A DNA stretch of 64,000 nt from NCBI GenBank assembly GCA_963762885.1, contig CAVXNH010000071.1:1-64000 (forward strand). The letters are read 5' to 3'. Shown one piece after another: positions 25,011 through 33,433 of the stretch (the first letter of the stretch is position 1; each line of letters begins with the position of its first letter). The notes under the pieces are model-generated. The model had not been told where the DNA came from, searched no databases, and worked only from the letters and a program-made list of their open reading frames with translations. The translations under genes were made by a program, and so were the position numbers. The stretch comes from JASHVB01 sp963762885. Its GTDB lineage: Bacteria > Pseudomonadota > Alphaproteobacteria > Acetobacterales > Acetobacteraceae.

Positions 25011-27017
25011 ATGGCTTTCGGAAGCAGTTCGAACTATTTTATCGCCGCTAATCAGCAGGTCCTTTCCGGGCTGACGATCACCGTCGATGTGACCGAGGAT
25101 ATCGTGCCGGTGGCGACGGTGACGAAGTTCCAGCCGCAGCCATTGGATTTTACGTTGCAGATGAATTTCTATGCCGGGCTACCTGGGCCGGCCGGCAATT
25201 CAGTATGGCAGCAGTGTGTATTCAGGGTGCGTCAGCATAGCATCGGGCCAAGACTCTCGACCTTGATCGAGAACTGGCCGTCGTCGGCGCTCGCCGCAAA
25301 ATACCCGGGCAGCAACGCCGCCGGTTTCATAGTATCGACCCGGACCGACAACGCCGCCCGTAACCCGCCGGCGGTTGTGCTCAGCAGCCCGGAACTGCCG
25401 TCGAATTACCAGTTGAGCCTGACGTTCGGAACCGATGGCGAAGGCAACGTGATTTCCGTAACCTTCAACGCCTACGACAACGAGGGAAATCAGCTTTTTC
25501 AGAATCCTAACACCGTCGATTTATATGATCTATACACGATAACACACAGCCCGGTCGGTCCGGGCGATGTGTCGCCGGTCCTGGCGGTACAGGTGAACCT
25601 GGTCGGCGACTATACAGGGCGCACGGTATTCGCTTCTGGAGCAGGGAAAATCACCTACAGCAGCACTGCGCAGCCGCTGAGCGCGCTGCCGCAGGCGCCA
25701 AACTGGCTGGGGTTTCAGTTTGGCACGTATGAGACCTCGAACAGCGTGTATGCCGATATGCAGAGTGGCGATAGCTTCACGCTGACGCAGCCATTCGCGG
25801 TGGCGACGTTCACGCCGGGGCAGGCGCTGGCAGCCACACGACAGTTCGGCACGTCCAACCGGACCGATGTGTTCGCGATCGGCAGCACCGGGCAATTGTT
25901 CCTGTTCTATGTCGAAGATTCCGGCGACTGGCATTGGCATACGCCGATCGGTCCGGGGACTTTTCCGCCCATCGGCGCCATGTTTGCGCCGGCAGGGGCG
26001 CAACTGGCCGTCTCGCGGCAATTCGGACTTGCGAACCGGACGGATGTCTTTGTGGTGGATAATAACGGGACGCTGAATGTCTTTTATTGCGACAATGGCG
26101 ATACTGCGGGGTGGCAGGGACCGCTGCCCATCAGCGCGGCCGGGTTCGCGCCGCCGGGCGCGTATCTTGCGGCCTGCCAGCGCGCCGCCAACGCCAACCA
26201 GACCGACGTTTATGTCGTCGATAATACCGGGACGCTGAACGTGTTCTCGGTGGTGAGTGACGGCACCTGGAGCGGGCCCGTGCCAATCAGCGCCGTCGGT
26301 TTCGCGCCAAAGGGGGCGGCTGTCGCCGCCTCTCCGCGTTACGGCATGGCAAACCAGACCGATGTTTACCTGGCCGAGACGTCGGGGGCGATGAATGTGT
26401 TTTCGGTGGGCAGTTCGGGCGAGTGGGGCGGCCCATCCGTCATCAGCCAGCCGGGATTCGAGGCGCCGCCTTGGGCGACCATCGTTGCCGCGCCACGGGC
26501 CGGCGTTGCGAATCGGACGGACGTGTATGTGACCGATCATAACGGCCAGCTCACGGTGTTCTCGTGGCTGGAGTCAACCATACCGCTGCCGCCGATTTTC
26601 CGACCGGCTTGGGTCACGACGCTGATCGGGCCCTCCTTGAATCCCACCGGATCGGCGGCGCCGTTTCCGAACGGCGCGCCAATCGCGGTCAGTCCGCAAT
26701 TCGGGACGACGAACCAGACCGACGTCTTCATCGTGGATATCGTCGGTGCGCTGCATGTTTTCTGGGTCGAAGCGGATGGCGCCTGGAACGGGCCGACGGC
26801 GTTGAGTAACACGAGCCCGAACCAGGCCCTGCTTGACGTGCCGGCCGGGAGTTTCATGGTGGCGACGGCGCAGTTTGGCGCAACAGGGCAGACCGATGTG
26901 TTTATGATCAACAGCCTCACGCCGCAGCAGTCTCCAGGGGTGGGGTGGCCGTGCGTCTTCTGGGTGAACGATGGTGGATCGTGGAACGGGCCGGCTTCGC
27001 CGGGGCTGCAGGTTTAG
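25011..27017 (+). CDS. Repetitive beta-propeller protein, PLL/lectin-like
   Basis: Protein of 668 residues with no signal peptide. After an N-terminal beta-rich domain (about 1-260, unknown) come six to seven repeats of about 55 residues. Each has an NxTDVF/Y core and a GxLxVF..xxGxWxGP half: NRTDVFAIGSTGQLFLFYV, NRTDVFVVDNNGTLNVFY, NQTDVYVVDNTGTLNVFSV, NQTDVYLAETSGAMNVFSV and NQTDVFIVDIVGALHVFWV. The pattern resembles fucose-binding propeller lectins of the PLL type; binding is inference. Start: ATG with GTAGGAGC nine bases upstream. It sits between the dead and live copies of the RND gene, which suggests insertion, and its codon choice looks less GC-biased than its neighbours'. Confidence 0.72.
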   Translation: MAFGSSSNYFIAANQQVLSGLTITVDVTEDIVPVATVTKFQPQPLDFTLQMNFYAGLPGPAGNSVWQQCVFRVRQHSIGPRLSTLIENWPSSALAAKYPGSNAAGFIVSTRTDNAARNPPAVVLSSPELPSNYQLSLTFGTDGEGNVISVTFNAYDNEGNQLFQNPNTVDLYDLYTITHSPVGPGDVSPVLAVQVNLVGDYTGRTVFASGAGKITYSSTAQPLSALPQAPNWLGFQFGTYETSNSVYADMQSGDSFTLTQPFAVATFTPGQALAATRQFGTSNRTDVFAIGSTGQLFLFYVEDSGDWHWHTPIGPGTFPPIGAMFAPAGAQLAVSRQFGLANRTDVFVVDNNGTLNVFYCDNGDTAGWQGPLPISAAGFAPPGAYLAACQRAANANQTDVYVVDNTGTLNVFSVVSDGTWSGPVPISAVGFAPKGAAVAASPRYGMANQTDVYLAETSGAMNVFSVGSSGEWGGPSVISQPGFEAPPWATIVAAPRAGVANRTDVYVTDHNGQLTVFSWLESTIPLPPIFRPAWVTTLIGPSLNPTGSAAPFPNGAPIAVSPQFGTTNQTDVFIVDIVGALHVFWVEADGAWNGPTALSNTSPNQALLDVPAGSFMVATAQFGATGQTDVFMINSLTPQQSPGVGWPCVFWVNDGGSWNGPASPGLQV

Positions 27018-27180
27018 CAATCCGAGGAAATACTTCTCTCTTGCAAAAGGGAGCAACAAATCCGCTTCACAGCGAAGCGCCGATTGCGGGTCTACGCTTG
27101 CGCGCCTCGACGACGCCGGGTGATGCTGCCTGCCGCGTCCAGCCCGGCCACGACGGCGATAGCACGGCACCACACCCGCA

Positions 27181-30100
27181 ATGACCTTCTCCGCCCCCTT
27201 TATCGCCCGCCCCGTCGCGACCTTCTTGCTCGCGCTCGGCGTCCTCCTGGCCGGGGTCGTCGCCTCCCGCTTCCTCCCCGTCTCCGCCCTCCCGTCAGTC
27301 GATATCCCTACCATCGTGGTCTTCGCCGGCCGTCCCGGCGCCGACCCGGAAACCATGGCGAACTCCATCGCCGCCCCATTGGAACGCCGCATCGGCGAAA
27401 TCTCCGGCGTCACCGAGCTCACCTCGATCTCCGCCGTCGGCAACACCAGCATCGTCATCCAGTTCGACATCGATCGCGACATCAACGGCGCCGCACATGA
27501 CGTGCAGGCGGCGATCAATGCCGCCATCACCGACCTGCCATCCGACCTCCCATGGCGGCCGTTCTACCGAAAGTTCAATCCCGCCGACGCGCCGGTGATG
27601 ACCATCGCGCTGTCCTCCGACACGCTGTCCACCGCGCAGATCTACGACGCCGCCGACACCATCCTGGCGCAGCGCCTCGCCCAGGCCGACGGCGTTTCCC
27701 AAGTGCAGGTCAACGGCGCGGAAAAACCGGCAGTGCGGGTGAGGCTGGATCCGCAGCGACTGGCCGCAACGGGCGTGGCAGCCCAGGACGTCTACAACGC
27801 CATCCGCGCCACCAGCGTACTGCAACCGACCGGCGGTTTCGAAGGCCCCGATCGCGCCGAGGCCATCGGCGTCAACGGCCAACTCTTGCAAGCCGCCGAA
27901 TACGCACCGCTGGTGATCAAGGCCGCCAACGGCGCGGTGCTGCATTTGTCCGACGTCGCCACCGTCATCGACGCCACCGCCAACACCCGCCTCGGCGCCT
28001 GGAACGGCAAAACCCCCTGCATCCTGCTCAACATCAGCAAGGAGGCAGGCGCCAACGTCATCGAAACCGCGGACAACATCCGAGCCCTGCTACCGCAATT
28101 GATGGAGTGGCTGCCGCGCGACATCACGGTAACCGTGGTCAGCGACCGCACCACCACCATCCGCGCCAGCGTCATCGACGTGCAATACACCCTGGGCATC
28201 ACCATCGTGCTGGTGCTGCTGGTGGTCCTGCTGTTCATGCGCCGACTGGTACCCACCATCGCCGCCGCGGTCACCGTGCCGCTGTCGATCTGCGGCACGC
28301 TCGCCGGGATGTGGTTCCTCGGCTTCTCCATCGACAATTTCTCATTGATGGCGCTGACGATTTCCGTCGGCTTCGTGGTCGACGACGCCATCGTCATGAT
28401 CGAGAACATCGTGCGCCACATGGAAAAGGGCATGCCGCCATTGCAAGCCGCACTGGTCGGCTCGCGGCAGATCGGCTTCACCGTGCTGTCGATCAGCATT
28501 TCCCTCGTCGCGGTCTTCATTCCGCTGATCTTCATGGGCGGCATCCTCGGCCGGCTGTTCCATGAATTCGCCATGGTCATGACACTGGCGATCGCCGTTT
28601 CCGCCGCGGTGTCGCTGTCGCTGACGCCGATGCTGTGCGGCCGCTATATGCGGGTACGGCCGCGGCCGCTGGGCCGGTTCTGGGGCGCCATCGATGCGGT
28701 GATGGAGGCGGGCTTCCGTGTGACCCTACAATTCTACGCCCGCACGCTGGGCTGGGCGTTGCGCCATCGCGTGTTCATGCTGCTGGTAACCCTACTGACC
28801 GTCGTGCTGACGGTGCAGCTTTATAGAGCAGTACCTAAAGGTTTCATGCCATTGCAGGATACCGGCATCATTGGCGGATCCACGCAGGCATCGCCCGACA
28901 TCTCCTTCACCGCCATGCAGGATCGCCAGAGATCGGTGGTGGACGTGATGATGACCGATCCCGCGGTGGCGACGGTGTCGAGCTGGATCGGTGTCGGCAA
29001 CGGCTGGTCGTCAATGAATCGTGGCTGGATGACGATCACGCTGAAGCCGCTGTGGGAACGCAAGATCTCGTCCGAAGCGGTGATCGCCCGCCTGCGGGAG
29101 CCGTTGACCAAAATCGGCGGCGTGCAGACCTTCCTGTTCTCCGCCCAGGATTTGCGCAGCGGCGGGCGCCAGGGCGGCTCGCAATTCCAGTTCGCGATGA
29201 TCACGCCGAACCTGACCGACCTGCGCACCTGGGCGCAGGCGTTAGAGGATCGGCTGAAAGCCACGCCGGGCATCGTCGATGTCAGCTCCGACCAGGATCA
29301 CCCCGGGCTCCAGGTGAACGTGGTGATCGATCGCGATGCCGCGGCACGGTTGGGGGTAAAGACCTCCGACATCGACAACGCACTGAACAATGCCTATGCG
29401 CAACGGCAGATTCTGAACATTTATACCGCCCGCAACCAGTACAAGGTGGTGCTGGAGATCGATCCCAAATTGCAGGTCGATCCGTCGCTGCTGGATCGCA
29501 TCTATGTCGGAGCCGTCGGTGGCGGCCAGGTGCCGCTGTCGAGCGTGGCCCGCTTCGAGCGGGGCACTGCGCCGTTGTCGGTGCACCATCAAGGCCAGTT
29601 CCCAGCTACGACATTGAGCTTTAACCTGCCGGAAGGCATGGCGCTCGGCGACGCAGAGAAGGCGGTGGAGCAAGCGGCGCTCGATCTGCGGATGCCGGAC
29701 GACGTGCATACCGAGTTCGCCGGCAACGCGCAGTGGATGCAGAAATCGCTGGCGACCCAACCGCTGCTGATCGGCGCGGCGCTGATCTCGATCTACATCG
29801 TGCTGGGCGTGCTGTACGAGAGCCTGCTGCACCCATTGACGATCATCTCCACCCTGCCCTCGGCGGGCATCGGCGCCTTGCTCGCGCTGCTGCTGACCGG
29901 CACGGACTTTTCGATCATGAGCCTGATCGGCATCGTGCTGCTGATGGGCATTGTGAAGAAGAACGCGATCATGCTGATCGACTTCGCATTGGAGGCCGAG
30001 CGTCAGCGCGGCCTGTCGCCGTTCGAGGCAATCCACGAAGCCTGCATGGAACGCTTCCGTCCGATCATCATGACGACCATGGCGGCGATCTTCGGCGCGT

Positions 30101-30282
30101 TGCCGCTGGCCCTGGCGTTCGGCACCGGTGCGGAACTGCGTCGGCCGCTGGGCATCGCCGTCGTCGGCGGCCTGATCGTGTCGCAAGCGCTGACGCTCTA
30201 CACCACGCCGGTGGTCTACCTGGCGCTTGAACGCTGGGCCGGACATCGCAAGGCAATTCTAATGCCCGCCGCAGCGGAGTGA
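27181..30282 (+). CDS. RND efflux pump inner-membrane subunit (MdtB/MdtC-like)
   Basis: Proton-driven multidrug efflux permease of 1033 residues, the length of MdtB, MdtC and AcrB. Helix 1 is followed by the porter domain (PSVDIPTIVVFAGRPGADPE, LERRIGEISGVTELTS). The helix 4 motif GFVVDDAIVMIENI holds the proton-relay pair D401-D402. FMGGILGRLFHEFA and MGIVKKNAIMLIDFALEAER mark helices 6 and 10. It needs a periplasmic adaptor and an outer-membrane channel; neither is in the window, and the upstream region where they would lie is scrambled by insertion sequences. Its own leader is duplicated upstream. Whether it is functional alone is open. Confidence 0.93.
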   Translation: MTFSAPFIARPVATFLLALGVLLAGVVASRFLPVSALPSVDIPTIVVFAGRPGADPETMANSIAAPLERRIGEISGVTELTSISAVGNTSIVIQFDIDRDINGAAHDVQAAINAAITDLPSDLPWRPFYRKFNPADAPVMTIALSSDTLSTAQIYDAADTILAQRLAQADGVSQVQVNGAEKPAVRVRLDPQRLAATGVAAQDVYNAIRATSVLQPTGGFEGPDRAEAIGVNGQLLQAAEYAPLVIKAANGAVLHLSDVATVIDATANTRLGAWNGKTPCILLNISKEAGANVIETADNIRALLPQLMEWLPRDITVTVVSDRTTTIRASVIDVQYTLGITIVLVLLVVLLFMRRLVPTIAAAVTVPLSICGTLAGMWFLGFSIDNFSLMALTISVGFVVDDAIVMIENIVRHMEKGMPPLQAALVGSRQIGFTVLSISISLVAVFIPLIFMGGILGRLFHEFAMVMTLAIAVSAAVSLSLTPMLCGRYMRVRPRPLGRFWGAIDAVMEAGFRVTLQFYARTLGWALRHRVFMLLVTLLTVVLTVQLYRAVPKGFMPLQDTGIIGGSTQASPDISFTAMQDRQRSVVDVMMTDPAVATVSSWIGVGNGWSSMNRGWMTITLKPLWERKISSEAVIARLREPLTKIGGVQTFLFSAQDLRSGGRQGGSQFQFAMITPNLTDLRTWAQALEDRLKATPGIVDVSSDQDHPGLQVNVVIDRDAAARLGVKTSDIDNALNNAYAQRQILNIYTARNQYKVVLEIDPKLQVDPSLLDRIYVGAVGGGQVPLSSVARFERGTAPLSVHHQGQFPATTLSFNLPEGMALGDAEKAVEQAALDLRMPDDVHTEFAGNAQWMQKSLATQPLLIGAALISIYIVLGVLYESLLHPLTIISTLPSAGIGALLALLLTGTDFSIMSLIGIVLLMGIVKKNAIMLIDFALEAERQRGLSPFEAIHEACMERFRPIIMTTMAAIFGALPLALAFGTGAELRRPLGIAVVGGLIVSQALTLYTTPVVYLALERWAGHRKAILMPAAAE

Positions 30283-30299
30283 TGGTGCGCGATCGATGG

Positions 30300-30545
30300 C
30301 CGACCGCCCCTTCGTCATGGCCGGCAGCTCATTCGTCATGGCCACCGCCCCTTCGTCATGGCTGACCGCCCGCTCGTCGTGGCCGACCGACCGCTCGTCC
30401 TGGCCGGCAGCTCATTCGTCATGGCCGGCCTTGTGCCGGCCATCCACGCCTTTCCGTGACCTTCGCAGCAAAGGCGTGGATGGCCGGCACAAGGCCGGCC
30501 ATGACGATGGGGCGGTCGGCCATGACGAAGGGGCGCGTGGCTGTG
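30300..30545. repeat. Cluster of GTCATGGCCGG repeats
   Basis: At least nine copies of 'ttcgtcatggcc' or its complement, in tandem at 9-25-base spacing, surround a central perfect hairpin (tggccggccttgtgccggcc / ggccggcacaaggccggcca, about 30422-30502). The copies left of the hairpin face one way and those to the right the other. It fills the 369-base gap between the RND and rhodanese genes. Confidence 0.8.
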
Positions 30546-30651
30546 ACGAAGGGGCGGTCAGCCATGACGAAGGGGCGGTTCAGCTTGGTATTTGTCCGAT
30601 GGATCGTCAAAGTCAAAACCGCACCTGCAACCCTTGGAAGAGAACCCCGCC

Positions 30652-31443
30652 ATGCCGAACGATCCCTTCGTCGATCCTGCCGCGTTGTCCTCGCTTGGCC
30701 CCGTCCGCTATTTGGACGTGCGCGATCAGGCGGCGTTCGATGCCGGCCACGCGCCCGGCGCAGTGCGCGCACCGTTGGAAGCGTGGGATGCCGCGATAAA
30801 AGCCGCTGACACCGGCTTCGAGAAAACCTCATTCTGGGACGGGGCACTCGGCTCTCTAGGGATCGGTCCATCGGCAACGGCGGTCGCCTATGACGCCGGC
30901 GCCATGACCAATGCCGCGCGGGTGTGGTTCATCCTGCAATATTACGGTCTGCGTTGTGTCATCCTGAATGGCGGCTGGCCAGCACTTGCCGCGGCAACCG
31001 GACTGCCCGCGAGTGCGCCGCAATCGACGGAGGCTTTCCACGCATCCCCCGGCGCCGGGTCCGTTGGTGTGATCGATCGGGAGACGCTCAAGCGCCAGCT
31101 CGACGGCGAAGCGCAGGTGTTCGACAGCCGGACGCGCGCGGAGTTCACCGGCGAGGACGCACGGAAGCGCTCGCGCAGTGGGCACCTGCCCGGCGCCCGG
31201 CATCTGTCGCATGCGGACCTGATGGAGAACGGGATCGTGCGTCCAGCGCCGGTGCTACGCGCCATGCTGGAGGGCGTGGGCTTCGGCCCCGGCGACCACA
31301 TCGTGACGCATTGCGAAGGCGGCGGCAGAGCAGCGCTCGCTGCGGCGGCCGCGGTGCGCGCGGGGTTCGACGATGTCCGGGTGTACTATCTCAGCTTCGG
31401 GGATTGGGTCCGCGACGAAAGCTGCCCGATCGTGCGCGATTAG
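30652..31443 (+). CDS. Sulfurtransferase with two rhodanese domains
   Basis: Thiosulfate or 3-mercaptopyruvate sulfurtransferase of 263 residues. The N-terminal domain (YLDVRDQAAFDAGHAPGA, 20-37) lacks a catalytic cysteine and is structural. The C-terminal domain (VFDSRTRAEFTG, RSGHLPGARHLSH) carries the active-site loop HCEGGGRAAL with C221. The loop CEGGGR is shorter and more neutral than the CRxGxR of rhodanese or CGSGVTA of mercaptopyruvate enzymes, so the donor is uncertain. The ATG at 30652 is chosen over an upstream frame that is repeat sequence. Repeat clusters flank both sides, so it is transcribed alone. Confidence 0.88.
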   Translation: MPNDPFVDPAALSSLGPVRYLDVRDQAAFDAGHAPGAVRAPLEAWDAAIKAADTGFEKTSFWDGALGSLGIGPSATAVAYDAGAMTNAARVWFILQYYGLRCVILNGGWPALAAATGLPASAPQSTEAFHASPGAGSVGVIDRETLKRQLDGEAQVFDSRTRAEFTGEDARKRSRSGHLPGARHLSHADLMENGIVRPAPVLRAMLEGVGFGPGDHIVTHCEGGGRAALAAAAAVRAGFDDVRVYYLSFGDWVRDESCPIVRD

Positions 31444-31494
31444 GCGACGCCGGAGCATACACGAATCGCCCGGCGGCACACTGATCCGTTCCCC

Positions 31495-31640
31495 CGTCAT
31501 GGCCGTCTCAACCGTCATGGCCGTCCCAACCGTCATGGCCGTCCCAACCGTCATGGCCGGCCTTGTGCCGGCCATCCACGCCTTTGCTGCACCGTGCAGA
31601 GGTTAGACCTGGATGGCCGGCACAAGGCCGACCATGACGG
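31495..31640. repeat. GTCATGGCCG tandem words and hairpin
   Basis: Four copies of 'gtcatggccgtcccaac' or close variants (31497-31555) lead into a hairpin: gtcatggccggccttgtgcc at 31552, complemented by atggccggcacaaggccgac near 31613. It lies at the 3' ends of two convergent genes. Confidence 0.75.
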
Positions 31641-31648
31641 CTAGAGAA

Positions 31649-32506
31649 TCAAATCCCGACGTTCCCGGATCTCCGCCGCGCCGCCAGCAGCTTGTTCGAT
31701 TCAAAGAAGCGCTCCACCGCGGCCGCATGCACCGCGCGCGAAGCCGCATCGAAGTCCCCGCCCGGCCGCTGCTCCAGATCGAAATTTCCGTAATCGTCAC
31801 GGCCACGCACCAGAGCGGCACTCACGCGCACGTCGTTGACCAATCGGCAATGCGGCGGAATGTAGCTGACCCCGATGCCGATGCGCCGCTGGTCGCTGCG
31901 ATTCGGATCGGACGAATGCACGATGTGGGTATGGTGCAGCGAAATCTGCCCGGCCTTGAGCGGCATCATCACATACTTGGTGTAGTCCAGCCGAGGATGG
32001 TCGATCGTCTGCCCACGCGACAGCAGGTTGCCGGGCGAGTATGTGTCCTTGTGCGGCCGCTGCCCGATCACGTGACTGCCCGGTAGAATCTTCACGCAGC
32101 CCATCTCCGGCGTCGCGTCGGTCAGCGCGATCCAGGCAGTGATTTGCTCGGCGGGCTCCAGCCCGAAATAGGTGCCGTCCTGATGCCAGGAAACATGCGA
32201 GGGCTCGTTCGGCTCCTTGAGCCACGAGGTCAGGTGATAGATCAGGATGTTCGGCCCAATCACGCTTTCCACCGCGTCGAGCACTTTCGGGTGGCGCACC
32301 AGTTCATCCATCCAGGTGAACAACAGATGCGACTTCGACCGCACCAGGTTGGGCAGCCTGCCGAAGGTGTCGCCCTGCGCGCGTTCGAATTCTTCCAGGC
32401 GGCCACGGTAGTAGCGCACCTCGTCCGGGGTCAGACAATCCACCGGAAAGTAGAATCCGTTGCGTTGGTATTGCGCGACCTGAGCAGACGACAGACTGGC
32501 AGGCAT
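31649..32506 (-). CDS. Phytanoyl-CoA dioxygenase (PhyH) family protein
   Basis: Fe(II)/2-oxoglutarate-dependent oxygenase of 285 residues. The iron ligands are visible as H108 and D110 in SWHQDGTYFG and H197 in IVHSSDPNRS; R207 in DQRRIGIGVSY is in place to bind 2-oxoglutarate. The substrate segment EMGCVKILPGSH is typical of PhyH relatives that hydroxylate small molecules or natural-product intermediates. It lies alone between repeat clusters; no pathway partner is adjacent. The substrate is unknown. Confidence 0.9.
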   Translation of the reverse strand: MPASLSSAQVAQYQRNGFYFPVDCLTPDEVRYYRGRLEEFERAQGDTFGRLPNLVRSKSHLLFTWMDELVRHPKVLDAVESVIGPNILIYHLTSWLKEPNEPSHVSWHQDGTYFGLEPAEQITAWIALTDATPEMGCVKILPGSHVIGQRPHKDTYSPGNLLSRGQTIDHPRLDYTKYVMMPLKAGQISLHHTHIVHSSDPNRSDQRRIGIGVSYIPPHCRLVNDVRVSAALVRGRDDYGNFDLEQRPGGDFDAASRAVHAAAVERFFESNKLLAARRRSGNVGI

Positions 32507-32589
32507 GATAGAATCTCCGCAGGAGCACCGATAATCTGGCGGCGCGCAAATCGCGGTGCAAGCTGTCCTGGGTGCCGTCCGCGCCCCCC

Positions 32590-32726
32590 CGTCATGGCCG
32601 GCCGCGCCCCCACGGCCCCCCGCCCCCCCGCGTCATGGCCGGCCTTGTGCCGGCCATCCACGCCTTTGCCGCACGCATAGAGGAAGGCGTGGATGGCCGG
32701 CACAAGGCCGGCCATGACGCGGGGGG
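32590..32726. repeat. GTCATGGCCGG palindrome
   Basis: Long hairpin: gcgtcatggccggccttgtg / cacaaggccggccatgacgc around ccatccacgcctttgcc / gaaggcgtggatgg. It is flanked by C-runs on the left (gcgcccccccgt) and a G-run on the right (gcggggggggtg). It lies between two minus-strand genes. Confidence 0.8.
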
Positions 32727-32754
32727 GGGTGACCGGCCTCTACAAAGCTTGCTA

Positions 32755-33285
32755 TTACTTATTGATCGTAGCCGCCGCGACCGTGCAAATCTCCTCATCC
32801 TGCGAACCGGTGCCGCCGGAACAGCCGATGCCGCCGATGATCTTGCCGTCCTCGACGATCGGTATACCGCCGCGCGACGCGATCACATCATCGAGGCTCA
32901 GTATATAATTGAGCCCGAGCTTCTGCACGCTATCTTCAAAGACTTTGGTCGCGCGGCGATATTTGACCGCGGCGCGCGCCTTGTGCTCGGCGATGGCGAT
33001 CGAGGCGAGCTGTGCACCATCCATCCGCAAAAAGGCGACAAGATTGGCGCCCGAATCGTAGACCGCGATGTCCTCCGGCCAGCCCTTCTTGGTAGCCTCG
33101 GCGGCTGCGGCCTGAATCAGCGACTGCGCCCGTTCTGCGCTGATCGGCGCGCCATAGGGAGTGCTGAACGGCATCTTGTCAGGAATCGCGTCGAGGTTGG
33201 GCGCCGTCGGTTGCTGCGCATGCAGCCCACTGCCAGCCAGCGCCGCTGCGCCGACAAGCAACGACAACAGAATTCGTGTTCGCAT
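32755..33285 (-). CDS. Exported heme-binding/GlcG-like protein
   Basis: Protein of 176 residues of the GlcG/HbpS fold (DUF336). A Sec signal (RILLSLLVGAAALAGSG) is followed by the family body: AEATKKGWPEDIAVYDSGAN, LRMDGAQLASIAIAEHKARA, SLDDVIASRGGIPIVEDGKI and IGGIGCSGGTGSQDEEIC. Family members bind heme or act as sensors or chaperones of small-molecule metabolism. The signal peptide places this one in the periplasm. The ATG at 33285 has GGGGGAAAC upstream. No clear operon partner; the next gene downstream is separated by repeats. Confidence 0.85.
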   Translation of the reverse strand: MRTRILLSLLVGAAALAGSGLHAQQPTAPNLDAIPDKMPFSTPYGAPISAERAQSLIQAAAAEATKKGWPEDIAVYDSGANLVAFLRMDGAQLASIAIAEHKARAAVKYRRATKVFEDSVQKLGLNYILSLDDVIASRGGIPIVEDGKIIGGIGCSGGTGSQDEEICTVAAATINK

Positions 33286-33433
33286 GTTTCCCCCGGGTTT
33301 TTGCCGCCAGATACCATCGGTGCGCAAGCACGCCGCACACCTTACCCGACGAACGGCAACGAACGCCACAGGTGCCGAAACCAGGAGGAGAAGCCAACCG
33401 GGAGGCGCCATGCCTCCCGGTCAGACATTCAAA

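Noticed and set aside
30300..30545. CRISPR-like array of ttcgtcatggcc repeats
   Set aside because: The units are about 12 bases with irregular short gaps that are themselves related, and the orientation flips at a central palindrome.
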